Of a stretch of DNA of 64,000 nucleotides, positions 35,195 to 44,756 are shown piece after piece. Each line of letters opens with the position of its first letter. Within the stretch, counting starts at the first letter, position 1. Under the pieces are notes generated by a model, which made no database searches, was not told the DNA's origin, and was given only the letters and a program-made list of their open reading frames with translations. The translations under genes were made by a program, and so were the position numbers. The stretch lies in the NCBI RefSeq assembly GCF_010015585.1, contig NW_022985069.1, positions 124,001 to 188,000 on the forward strand, written 5' to 3'. The DNA is from Eremomyces bilateralis CBS 781.70. Lineage: Eukaryota; Ascomycota; Dothideomycetes; Eremomycetales; Eremomycetaceae.

Positions 35195-35838
35195 CGTGCG
35201 GTCATCTGGCATCTCTAGAATTGATAACAAGATTTGAGTCTGCCTCGTATCCGTCAATTAAACTGCGTGTACGCATTGATTTTATGCCCCAGATACTATT
35301 AACGCCATTTCTATCACGGTTTGCCCCGCTCATCTCTACGATTCGGCAAAAAGGTTGCTAAGGTGTATTTTGCGAGTCTCTGAGTGAATGGTTCAGTTCT
35401 TCCAGTAGTCAGGGGCACCAATCGAAATTTTGGCGCAATATCAACCAATAAAATGGTTGCTACGCCGCGTTGGACAGAAGAAATCGATATTGCATGACCT
35501 GAACGGAATACTGTGGTAGAAGGGTAACCCATTTACAGGGATAATGATAATATATTTGGCTAATAATTATTGGAAGTTGGCTATGGTGGAGATCCTCTCT
35601 AATATCGGTCAGAACGCCTTCTGATTCTAGCCTTCGAGGTAACAGTTGATAGTTGAGTTATCACTAGTTATGGTTGCCTACGAATAACGACCTACTTAGT
35701 TCACTCGTTTTACTGCATTTCTATTTCACCGACCAGTATTCTGTTCACATCCAGCCGCCCGATCTCTGTCCTGAAGTTTAGAATGCATAGATCATTTGCG
35801 TTACAAAGACAAAGACTAAACCAAGCTGATTTTTCAAG
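35195..35838. other. Intergenic, no gene seen
   Basis: AT-richer than the flanks; no recognisable frame. Confidence 0.5.
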
Positions 35839-36620
35839 ATGAAGAAGCTGTTGAAGTTGTATGTCCACTCTTGAAGCGAGGATGTTCAGGCTAATTAAAG
35901 ACTGCCATTAAGCAAGTCCATGCCACTTATTAGAAAGGACGGTCCCGCCAAAGAGAAGGACTCAAATCAGACCGACATTGAGGCACTGGACCGTCATATG
36001 TTCATGCAAAAAGCAAGGACTAGGTTGAAAAAGGAGCTGGAAACTATTGCTAAGGACCCGTTTGAAACCTGGTCTATTGGACCAGTCGCGGACGATCCAG
36101 TATGAGATATGTCGGCCAACAAATACGACAAGAACGTACCTCTAATACATCCTAGTTCCACTGCCAGGGGACACTGCTTGGCCCGGTACGTTTGATAAAT
36201 GTAGATTTGGTCTTCCTGATCTTGACTAACGAAACTCAAGCCCGGCTCGCCATATTCGGAGGGATTGTTCTTCTTATATATCAGGTTCCCAGCCGATTAC
36301 CCGTTCTCTGCGCCTTGCGTGTACTTCACGACGAGGATCTACCATCCCAATATTAGCTTAAATGGAACCATAACGCTTGAGCTGATCAAGGATAATTGGT
36401 CGGTGGGCTGCAAGATTCCAAGCGTAAGTCTGATTTCCTCATTCTTATACGAGTACGATGGTTGACCGCCTGCCAGATATTCGTCGCCCTGAACCAACTA
36501 CTGCTGGAACCAAACCTGGCCACCGCCATCAATCGCGAAGCCGAAAATAAGTATAAAACGGATCGACTACAGTATCATCAAATGGCGATAGAGTGGACGA
36601 GAAGCTATGCGAGTGGTTGA
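35839..36620 (+). CDS. E2-like ubiquitin-conjugating protein lacking the catalytic cysteine
   Basis: Five exons fit consensus and frame: 35839-35858, 35913-36099, 36156-36185, 36241-36423 and 36477-36620, giving 187 residues. A second start at 35920 (MPLIRKDG) would skip exon 1. The UBC fold is complete: RTRLKKELETIAKDPFETW, GPPGSPYSEGLFFLYIRFPA, the YHPNI motif, and the C-terminal helices with NKYKTDRLQYHQMAIEWTR. Closest in layout to the Ubc4/5 class. Where Ubc4/5 has NGSICL with the catalytic Cys, this protein has NGTITL: Thr (codon ACG, 36373-36375) at residue 124. HPN is retained. It therefore should not form a ubiquitin thioester and may be a UEV-like cofactor or an evolving remnant. 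An N-terminal extension of about 35 residues is unusual for the class. The intact frame across five exons argues against simple decay. Confidence 0.75.
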
Positions 36621-37110
36621 GCAAGGCGACGGAGGGTGCAATGGGTGATACCGCCATGCAGGATAAGACAGTCAGTGGGGAATTGCGAACTTATGAATCA
36701 GCGAATAGACAAGCGTTAAATAAGACCACATTAGTTATACATTTAGAACCTTGGACTTTGGAGATATAACAATGATATATCGTGACTTGAACACGATGTT
36801 GACATGTACTATCGTAGATGTGGGAGTGGGCCAAGGGATAGACCCTGAAAATTCGACTCCACATCGCTTGATGTGCAGACCCGAGGCTCGGTTGTCTCTC
36901 CGCGCCGTCTCCACGTTTACAAACAATTCGCCAATGACGTGGATCCTTCATTTCATGGCTCGTTGGGCCAAAATCTTAGGGGTCTATGGATCTCAAAGTT
37001 CCTAGAATATACATCCAGATGCTGCTCCTGGACCATCGCAGCGTCAAGTCTTAGTATCTATCGATTCAATTCCTGCGCCTGCGCCGGAACCACCGCTTTA
37101 CTTTATCACC
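36621..37110. other. Intergenic, no gene seen
   Basis: It separates two plus-strand genes. No recognisable frame. Confidence 0.5.
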
Positions 37111-38067
37111 ATGGCTCCCCAAGGGAAGCCCGCAGTTCCTGCGTCCATCAACGCCTGCCTCGTCCGCGCGCTCCGCAACTCCGATGTCTTCGTCTCCCGC
37201 CTCGCCCTCCTCTTCTCCACCCCGTCCTCCACCGATTCGACCCTCAGCCTCCTCGCCTACTCCATGATCCTCGCCTCCCACACCCTGGACAAGCTCCTCG
37301 CCTCACGCATGGAGCTCGTGGCCTCGCAGATCGCTTCGCGCGCCTCGAAATCCCTGCAGCCCGGCGAGACGCTCGTTGCGAGCCTGCCGGTTGGTGAGGT
37401 GTTGGGCGCGCGATGGGCGCGCGCCGCCGACGCTTCGGAGCGGATGAAGACGGCGCGGGCCAAGATCAGCGACTTCCGGGCGTTCGCCCGCCTGTGGGGT
37501 CTCCTGGGCTTGTATGGCTGGGCCAAAGGGCATTGGAAGTCGTATCCTGGCGCCCGTAAACCGGCGGCGGCGGAGGGCGAAGGGGAAGAGGAGGAGGGAA
37601 GCAAGGTCAACAAGAACAAGTATGATCCGACGGCCAACACCACGATTCGAACGATTGTTTGGATGCAGATCTCCGCCTGTGTGGCGTTCCAGGCGCTGGA
37701 GAACGTCGGCTACCTGGCGCAGCATGGCATTATAAAATTGGAGCCAGCCACCACGGGGAAACTGTTCAAATGGAGTTCGAGGGGGTGGTGCACCCATCTC
37801 ACGCTTGAGCTCGTCAGGCTGTGGAAGACCTCGCAGCTTACGAAGCAAAAGAGGAAGGACCTGGCTTATTCGGCCGCTTGGGAGCAGGAGGATGATGCTT
37901 GGTGGAAGAAGTTGACGACCACCTCGGCATGGGCACCGGTTGCGCTCAACTTCAGTGTCGCCCCATCGTACATGTTCCTGAATGAGTTGGGACTGGGGTT
38001 GTGTGGAGGGACCGCTAGCGCCGTCAGTGTTAGAGAACTGTGGAAAAAGTCCGCACCTGCAGTTTAG
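37111..38067 (+). CDS. PEX11-family peroxisomal membrane protein (PEX11C-like)
   Basis: Single exon, 318 residues. The protein matches the fungal Pex11C type: an N-terminal helical region (VFVSRLALLFSTPSSTDSTL, LLAYSMILASHTL), the motif RAKISDFRAFARLWGLLGLY with GWAKGHW, a variable charged loop (EGEGEEEEGSKVNKNK), then TTIRTIVWMQISACVAFQAL with ENVGYLAQHGI, and a C-terminal segment WAPVALNFSVAPSY. PEX11 proteins bend and elongate the peroxisomal membrane during proliferation and division. The paralogue letter is inferred from overall pattern only. The next gene is convergent on the minus strand about 240 bp away. Confidence 0.85.
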   Translation: MAPQGKPAVPASINACLVRALRNSDVFVSRLALLFSTPSSTDSTLSLLAYSMILASHTLDKLLASRMELVASQIASRASKSLQPGETLVASLPVGEVLGARWARAADASERMKTARAKISDFRAFARLWGLLGLYGWAKGHWKSYPGARKPAAAEGEGEEEEGSKVNKNKYDPTANTTIRTIVWMQISACVAFQALENVGYLAQHGIIKLEPATTGKLFKWSSRGWCTHLTLELVRLWKTSQLTKQKRKDLAYSAAWEQEDDAWWKKLTTTSAWAPVALNFSVAPSYMFLNELGLGLCGGTASAVSVRELWKKSAPAV

Positions 38068-38306
38068 TTCCTGTTGGCTTTCTAAGGTCCATATGCTCGA
38101 ATTTATTGTGATAGTTCCTCAGCTAACTGTACAGCAGATACCCGGTATCTTGAACGCGGATAGGATAAGCTCATTAAACACTCGCTGCTCTTCAAGCCAT
38201 CTGTAAATACTTTACACAGAGACTCGTCTCTGAAACTGAAGCCGAGCAAGTAGCCGTCATCTATTTTGCCAGAACGCTTCAACCCCAACACGCTCATCCC
38301 CACATC

Positions 38307-39089
38307 TTAAGCGTGATCCCATTGATTGGAAGCACTGATTCTGTTCAACAGGTTAGCTCTTGCGTCCTCATTCTGCGTGTCGTGAAGCATAGTCGAATAC
38401 ATACGAAACCATGTCAAGTTCCAACGTGACTGATGAAACAAGTCCGACCGATCGGGGTATACAAGGATGCTCTCCGTGAATCCTCCATTCAATCCGCATG
38501 GGAACTCCCTGGCCTTGAATTCGAAGGCGGAACCGTTCACATGAACTGAACCCACGGGCGGTTCCAGTCCAAAGTCGCCATCCGAATCCCAGATTGTGTT
38601 CTCGATTGTGTTGTACGTGTCGCCTTCGGAGAGCTCACGAGGCAAGCGAAAGAGCTGGAAGGAACAGAGCGCCTTTGGGTTTCGTTCCTCATCCTCAAAA
38701 TCCCAGTCTTCGTAACATTCCAGGTCGTAGAGTTGAGATCCCAGGGTGAACTCAACGGTGCAAAATTGGGACTTCTGCAGCAAGGCAGGTCGGAGGTCGA
38801 ATATCACGGCGGTGGAGACCTGCTTTCGTCAGCGTGAATATCATCATACTGGAGCTGTTGGGAAAGCCGAAATGGATGTACGAACTCTCCATGACCCTCT
38901 CACATCCGGGTTCTTCCCATCCCAGCCCCAATGCAGCTTTCCACCGTACTGCGTTCCTGATGCTTCATCGGGATTGTCGGAGTCCAGGTGGACGATGAGT
39001 CGGGGGTACCTCTCATCAATCATCTCAACACATGACACTGCCCAGGCAGCCATGAGCGCCAGTCCAGCGGTCACGATGAGTGATTTCAT
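38307..39089 (-). CDS. Small secreted protein, probable But2-type C-terminal domain
   Basis: Two exons, 39089-38904 and 38819-38307, give 232 residues. The GTGAGA donor at 38903 was chosen over a nearer one because it leaves a normal intron of 84 bp with a CTGAC branch point. A signal peptide is clear (MKSLIVTAGLALMAAWAVS). The mature part begins YPRLIVHLDSDNPDEASGT and continues VSTAVIFDLRP, CTVEFTLGS, CSFQLFRLP, FPCGLNGG. This resembles the fungal But2 C-terminal domain (beta-rich, LIVPVDSSNPD...F-D-P pattern) found in many secreted proteins of unknown role. Six cysteines remain after cleavage. A TATATATG motif at 39183-39190 lies about 95 bp upstream. The family call is moderate; secretion is strong. 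Confidence 0.65.
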
Positions 39090-39880
39090 TTTCGCAATAC
39101 GAGTGTTCAGTGAGTTTAGTGGTGAAGACTTGACGTGGTAATTGGTTGATCGGCGTCGAGCTACAGCATTAGCGGCCGGGCACATATATACCAGTTCAAA
39201 TGTTCCTGTACTCGGGAAAGCGAGTTCCGCTGCTATCAGGTGGATGTACTGTGATGTTTCCGTCTTGTTTGCTACTTCCTTTTGCTCCCGTCTCAAGTCA
39301 CAAGCGCAAGGGTATGGGTACCTGTGATACAATACCATGTTCCTGGGACCAATGCGACTGCAGCGGAACAAGCTCCACTGGATTTTCATCTTCAAGATAT
39401 CAATCTCGAATAGGACTGGGAAGTGTGCTACAGACCCATCAACCATTGAAATTGGAACTGTTGACCTCGGGAAGTACTGGTATAGGACATTTGGGAGGGG
39501 ACCACAAGGAGAAGCGAATAGCAATGACGAGCAACGAACACCGTATCATGTTAGACCTTCAAACGGAGGCAACGGGAATGTAGCAATCAAATTGATGTCA
39601 TTACGCTTCATATGCGGCTCTCTGCTCTCGTATCTCCATCTAGTCTGACCCGAGTCAATAGCGCCGCATCAGGTCTCACGAAGTCACACGCAGTGTTGCA
39701 TGCATCAGTTCCAACCCAGCCCAACTGCTACCACTCTGGAGGATTTGCGCTCAAGTCTAGACTCTTTCCTATCCAGGCGTATCGCGAAACATCAAATCCA
39801 TTAGTGCAAATTCTGAACAGTGGCAGTATGACGATGCCTGACGGTTGTTGACAACACTCCATTTCATCTATAAACGGGTG
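39090..39880. other. Intergenic, no gene seen
   Basis: It holds the promoter of the But2-like gene and the 3' flank of the SprT-like gene. Confidence 0.5.
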
Positions 39881-42130
39881 TTATCTGAAAGGATAATACA
39901 TCTCCTCCAGCGGAACGCCATCTCGTTCATCATGCCATCCTAGATGACCTAGTCCAGGCCAGTTCCATTCTTCCTTCATTCTCATCAATTCTAGCGAAGG
40001 AGGGTCACTCGTAACCCAACCGATGCCGCCTAACCCCGGCAGCGCCATGTTGAACCCAGGAGTAGGAGCCAGTCCAACGGGCCCTGTGGTTAGGTTTCCC
40101 AGTGCGCATCTCATTTCAGGCATGAAGTTCGGCCAGCCTCCTGGTGCGGAAGCCCCTCCAAATCCCATGGGAAAACCCATCCCAGCACCAATTGTAGACT
40201 GCATTTGTGCCACAGCTTCCTGATGCATGCTGGATAGCACTGTTTGCAGTTCGCCCGCAACCGTTCGAATGTCGTCCTCTAGCACCGTCCCTTTGTATTT
40301 CGTTTGCAACTCCCTCCACTTGACCGAGAACTCAGGCCGCTGTTCCAGTCGCGCGAGATTGATCGCCAGTGGCGTCAGTGCCCAAAGGCTCCCCGGGGCC
40401 AGTGTTTGTCCCGAAGCGATCTTCATCCTCGGTGGCGGTGGTCGGGATTTGGGGAACTCGGCCTCGAACCGATGCGGATCCTTGTCCCAGAGCTCCCGCA
40501 TAGCCATCTCCATATGGATTTTGACGCTGCAGCCGACCTGAGCTCGCAGAGTTGTCTCGTCGCGGCGAGCGAGGAAGCGGCGGGCCCAGTCCCGAAGTTC
40601 GTAACTCGGTTGAAGGAATGGAGTAGGGTTGAGCGCCGATTGGTAGATTTCTTCAAATAGAGGAATCGGATCGTCGAATACCACGTGAGGCGTTTCTAGC
40701 CGTCCCAAGGCGTAAAATTGCAACTCTTTGAAATCGAGGGCGACAGCAAGGTGGAAAGTTTGGATGTCCGCGAGCAGCGGCATTGGTGCGGCGGGAGAGA
40801 AGCTGTTGGGGAGGAGGATCGGGGGGCAGACGTCGATCGGAGGTGTACGGCTCAAGGGTAGGACGCCGGCATATGGGATTGGAAGACCGCTTTGAGGTGT
40901 CGACGTTGGTGGAATAAAGGGTAGGAAAGGGACTGACTTCGAGTGTAGTCCGACGGTACGGTCCATCACATTCGCCATGTCTGGGTTATGACTGGCGAAT
41001 GGATCTGCCAGCGGTGCGGTTGCGGTGGGCGCTGCGCCGGGGAGAACCAGTTTCGAGTGATCGGGGAAGTATGACTCTTTAATTATGAAGTGCACCATGT
41101 TCCTAAACACTTGGGGATCCATTGTGGGGGCGGAGATGGCTCGTACATCGTTGAAGATCCATTTCAAGCTTGGATGCGGTTCTATGAAGCCGCGGTCGAT
41201 GACGAAGTTGGTGTCTAAAAACAGGAATTCCACATCGTCTGACTCGGTGGTGGGAGTCCGGCGGACAACGGTCTCGTTTAAGTCTTCATCGATCCTCGTC
41301 ATGGTGGTGGAATTGCACTTCAAATGCGTCTCGAACTTGGGAAGGCATGTTTCTTTGTACCATTTGTTGGCATCGGACCTAGTGATCGGTTTCTGATCTT
41401 CCGCACAATTCGAGCGGACCTCACGAACTCTCCGGCGATAGACACGGATATCGTCAAACGAGTCGTGGATTCCTCGCTGCCATTTCATGGTCTCGTGCGT
41501 TGAATGCCTGCGGTCCAAGGAGATGCTCATTCCGAGAGGCGACTCCTTCCCGAAGGCGCTCCTTGAAAGCGCCCTGATCTCGTACATAATCTTGGCAAAT
41601 TGGTTGCCGTGTTCGAGACGCAGATCCGGCTGGTCGGATTCATGGGTTTCCGGGCAGACCGATAAAAAGTACGCGTGAATCATCTGGTGCAGAAGATTCG
41701 CAATGACCGCATCTGCCAAAACAAAAGGGTTCATGCGAAGGACGATGATTTCTCCTCGAGTCCTTGGCAGCGCCGGTGATGAATAGGTGCCGCAGGTCTC
41801 ATCGTTGTCTGAGAGCGACACATGGGCGCCAGGTCCGATACGGCTGCCGAAGATGGCTTCATCCAATCGGCGCATGATCATCGTGAGCAGGTCAGTCAAA
41901 ATCCTCGGATTGAACTCGGCCGTGGCCTCGAATCGGCCGCGCTCGTTGCGAAGAACCCTGGCCATGTAAGCCTTCCGCCTCTCAAGATTTCGAACCAGTA
42001 CAGCAGTCGCGATGTCCACCCCATACTGTTTCCTTGGTGGTGGTGGTGGCTTAGGGAAGAACGGCGGACGTGGGAAGGGCTCGCGTTCGTAGGGAACCAT
42101 CCCCATGTCGAAGGGATGCATATTGTTCAA
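39881..42130 (-). CDS. SprT-like domain protein with altered metalloprotease motif
   Basis: Single exon, 749 residues, starting with a Pro-rich leader (FFPKPPPPPRK). The SprT-like core lies at about residues 75-190: FNPRILTDLLTMIMRRLDEA, GEIIVLRMNPF, the LLHQMIHAYFL helix and LEHGNQFAKIMYEIRA. SprT/Spartan proteins are zinc metalloproteases with HExxH; Spartan cleaves DNA-protein crosslinks. Here the motif is HQMIH (H148, Q149, H152), with a third histidine at about 174, so the zinc ligands are present but the catalytic Glu is Gln (codon CAG). The remaining 550 residues form a fungal-specific region with PPIDVCPPILLP and a second helical domain, ending in a Gly/Met/Pro-rich tail. Some fungal relatives may share non-HExxH motifs, so this may be family-wide. 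A TATATAT motif at about 42254-42260 lies 125 bp upstream. Confidence 0.7.
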   Translation of the reverse strand: MNNMHPFDMGMVPYEREPFPRPPFFPKPPPPPRKQYGVDIATAVLVRNLERRKAYMARVLRNERGRFEATAEFNPRILTDLLTMIMRRLDEAIFGSRIGPGAHVSLSDNDETCGTYSSPALPRTRGEIIVLRMNPFVLADAVIANLLHQMIHAYFLSVCPETHESDQPDLRLEHGNQFAKIMYEIRALSRSAFGKESPLGMSISLDRRHSTHETMKWQRGIHDSFDDIRVYRRRVREVRSNCAEDQKPITRSDANKWYKETCLPKFETHLKCNSTTMTRIDEDLNETVVRRTPTTESDDVEFLFLDTNFVIDRGFIEPHPSLKWIFNDVRAISAPTMDPQVFRNMVHFIIKESYFPDHSKLVLPGAAPTATAPLADPFASHNPDMANVMDRTVGLHSKSVPFLPFIPPTSTPQSGLPIPYAGVLPLSRTPPIDVCPPILLPNSFSPAAPMPLLADIQTFHLAVALDFKELQFYALGRLETPHVVFDDPIPLFEEIYQSALNPTPFLQPSYELRDWARRFLARRDETTLRAQVGCSVKIHMEMAMRELWDKDPHRFEAEFPKSRPPPPRMKIASGQTLAPGSLWALTPLAINLARLEQRPEFSVKWRELQTKYKGTVLEDDIRTVAGELQTVLSSMHQEAVAQMQSTIGAGMGFPMGFGGASAPGGWPNFMPEMRCALGNLTTGPVGLAPTPGFNMALPGLGGIGWVTSDPPSLELMRMKEEWNWPGLGHLGWHDERDGVPLEEMYYPFR

Positions 42131-43346
42131 GATTTTGAAGATGGTAGATCAATCTCCACTAGTGAAACTTGATGATGGTAGAGACTTGGGAGAGACAGAG
42201 TAATAATGTAGCGAAAAGGTGTACCATCGTGCAGACGTCGTTGAGAGCGATCGCATATATATGCCAAAATAACAATGAAGAACGACTCATCACAATATTC
42301 GTTTGAAGTACTGACTATAGGCCGTTTGTCTGTTGCCGTAGTTCAAATTCGGGACGGGAGTTAGTTGCGAATCACCAATCCCAAAACACGTCAATCAGGC
42401 CGCGGTTGGCGTTTAGCAAGTTTGTTCACGTCTGGTTTCACATTCCGTTTCATTCGTCCTGTGCGTGAGGGGTTGAGAGGACGGCACATGTCGCGCTGTC
42501 TCTACGGACCCCCCGTCCCGCGTTTTGGACATCAGCGGGCCGTGATGTTGGCTCTGCCGGCCTAGGCAAACGTTTGCGCTGGATACCGGTATAAGCGGTG
42601 GAATACGCCAAGTGCACATGTGAATCATCGAGGGCGTCCGCCGACGATAGTGTCCGTCTTAGGCCCTGGAAAGCCACAGTGGATGGCTAGGATGTAGCCA
42701 CAAGACTTATTTTCGCCGGGTTGGGGACGGAACAAGCCGACTAATCCACAGAGCAAGCGTATTTGCTTGGGCAGTGCCATGTACGGGAGGTCGAGAACGA
42801 GGCGTGAAAACGGTTGGATGCATTGGTTCGAAGCCAGGGCATCACAGTTGGGCTCCGTTTCCCATTTACTGTGTCAACCTCGGTCAGCAGAAAAATATCA
42901 TCCGACTGCCAATGTCCAGGAGGCAAGGATGGTGGTAGGCGTAAAGAGCAAGATTGTATGTTGGTCGAGTTTATGAGATTGAGATGCTCCAGCCAAAGAG
43001 AGGGAAGATACATCGGCATATGTACATCTCTAAATATGAGACAACGACAGAGAGTGCGGGAATAAAGCAAGACGCTTGAAACTTGATTCCAATGACCCAA
43101 CACAAGCAAATTTATGGGTAGCCGACTAGCCGCCGCTAGTGAAACCCTGAAATGGTGCGAAACAAACTCCTTATCCATTATTTGTACCGACGCAATATCC
43201 AACCTGAGCGCAAGATTTGCCGTCTAAATGATTATCGGGTGCCCCACGCAGTCATGCACGGGAATTGGCGTCCTCTGCGTTCGGCCTTCGCTTTGGTGAA
43301 GCCAGATCGTAGACTTAATCGGTACCTAGTGGACCAATTCTTATAT
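42131..43346. other. Intergenic, no gene seen
   Basis: Short frames only; the longer minus-strand frame around 42741-43202 has no ATG start at its beginning and no recognisable domain. Confidence 0.5.
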
Positions 43347-44239
43347 CTAATAGCCACGTCGATCATAGTCGTCGCCTTTACCGGTGGAGCTCCGTCCATC
43401 GCCGCCATAGTGCTTCTTGCGAAGCGCTGCGAGTCTCTTCTTCTTGGTGTGCGCGTTGACGTAGGTGCCGATGACGAAACCGACGAGATTGAAGAATATC
43501 ACCCAGGTTTGCTCGGGGAGGAACTGCTGCGCAAAGGCCAGGCAGATGGGGGAGGTGATCCAGCTGACCTTCATGACTGGCATGAACCCAGCGCGGACCG
43601 TGGCTCGCACTTGATGGAAGGTCTGGGCTCCCGCAATGATGGCCATGGATGCGAGATAGACGGTGTTTTGAATCGGGGAGACCTGACCGATCGTTAGTCG
43701 AACCAATTCTGCGCATCTCCACCCTCTAGTATGTGTATGGGACGACTTACGATCAAATTGCTCACGAGGATTTGCAGGACCTTCGCTTTCACGCTCGTCC
43801 TTCCAGCAAAGATCTTCTGCAGCAGCCAGAACAGCACATGTCCGGTTGGCGCCGCGACGAATGCACCATATATGCCCATCTTGGGCACCCGGGAAGTGAA
43901 GTAATGTCCATTTTTGTTCTTATCGTGAGCGATCCATGATGCCAGGATTTCCTGAAGGGATGACAGCGTCCCGGACGTCAACATTTTCGTGCGCAGCGGG
44001 TGCGATCCGAGTTGCTGGAGGTATGCCTGCGAATCGATTTGGGTCAGCCTCCGTATAGGTACCAACATCAGGACAACGCGCTTCAAACGTACAGCAAGAT
44101 AGCCTTTAGGTCCGCCAGCCTTAGTCAGGGCTGCTCCGACCTCGTGAACCAGGTCGCCTTTCTCGCCGCCGCGTGCCGCACCTGAAGCAGAGACAGGTAC
44201 ATTGCTGCGGATGGTTTCTTTCTCGAACTTGACGGACAT
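43347..44239 (-). CDS. Mpv17/PMP22-family organelle membrane protein
   Basis: Three exons, 44239-44093, 44026-43751 and 43682-43347, give 252 residues, all in frame. The start is MSVKFEKETIRS; upstream codons in the same frame lack family similarity. Family features: AYLQQLGSHPLRTKMLTSGT with LSSLQEILASW, then VPKMGIYGAFVAAPTGHVLF, SVKAKVLQILVSNLI, and the C-terminal signature VKVSWITSPICLAFAQQFLP with TWVIFFNLVGFVIGTYVN. Four membrane segments are expected. Mpv17/PMP22/Sym1 proteins sit in the peroxisomal or inner mitochondrial membrane and have been linked to channel activity and metabolite balance. The basic C-tail (KKKRLAALRKKHYGG) could help peroxisomal targeting; that is inference. Confidence 0.88.
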
Positions 44240-44666
44240 GATGACAGGAAACTCAGCAGGATGCCGTTCAGAAGTGAAATTCAAGTGTCCGGCAATAGAA
44301 TAGTTGAGTGGGGGAAATAATATGACAAGTGCAAGGTGGTCTTCGATCACGAATGTTGATCAGTTGATGATGACGGGTTCGTTCGAGTTGTTGTTGTTGT
44401 GCTGTCAGTAGCGCTTCGAGCTGTCCCTCGGCCCCAGCCGGATTCGATTGGTGGTAGATGAAGGACAGGGGGAACCATAGTAGCGCTCCCCGCCTGCTTA
44501 ACCATCTTGGGGAAATTCGGCGAAGTGTCCCTGGACTGCCCCTGTCTTTGATGCAGCATGCTAGAAGCTTGGAACAAGATTAGGACCGAGATCCAAGAAA
44601 CCGATCGCTAGAGATGTACGGAATATATGGTTTGCAGGACATTTATGTCTGCAACAATATCATGTA
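44240..44666. other. Spacer between Mpv17-like gene and transposon
   Basis: It holds the Mpv17-like promoter. The transposon inserted about 425 bp upstream of that start codon. Confidence 0.5.
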
Positions 44667-44707
44667 TGGGTTTTCCCCACAACGTGCACGGCACCACTCC
44701 TTGCACG
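44667..44707 (+). repeat. Left terminal inverted repeat of pogo/Fot1 element
   Basis: 41 bp, starting TGGGTTTTCCCC and ending CTCCTTGCACG; preceded by TA. Confidence 0.9.
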
Positions 44708-44756
44708 AATTCCACCATCAATCCTCCCATCTTCAAACTTCATTATCTCCATCAAA

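Noticed and set aside
42741-43202. Minus-strand 153-codon frame
   Set aside because: Begins with a non-ATG codon and shows no domain or splice context.
43347-43706. Separate small gene downstream of the Mpv17-like exons
   Set aside because: It is the last exon of the same gene; splicing joins it in frame and completes the Mpv17 signature.
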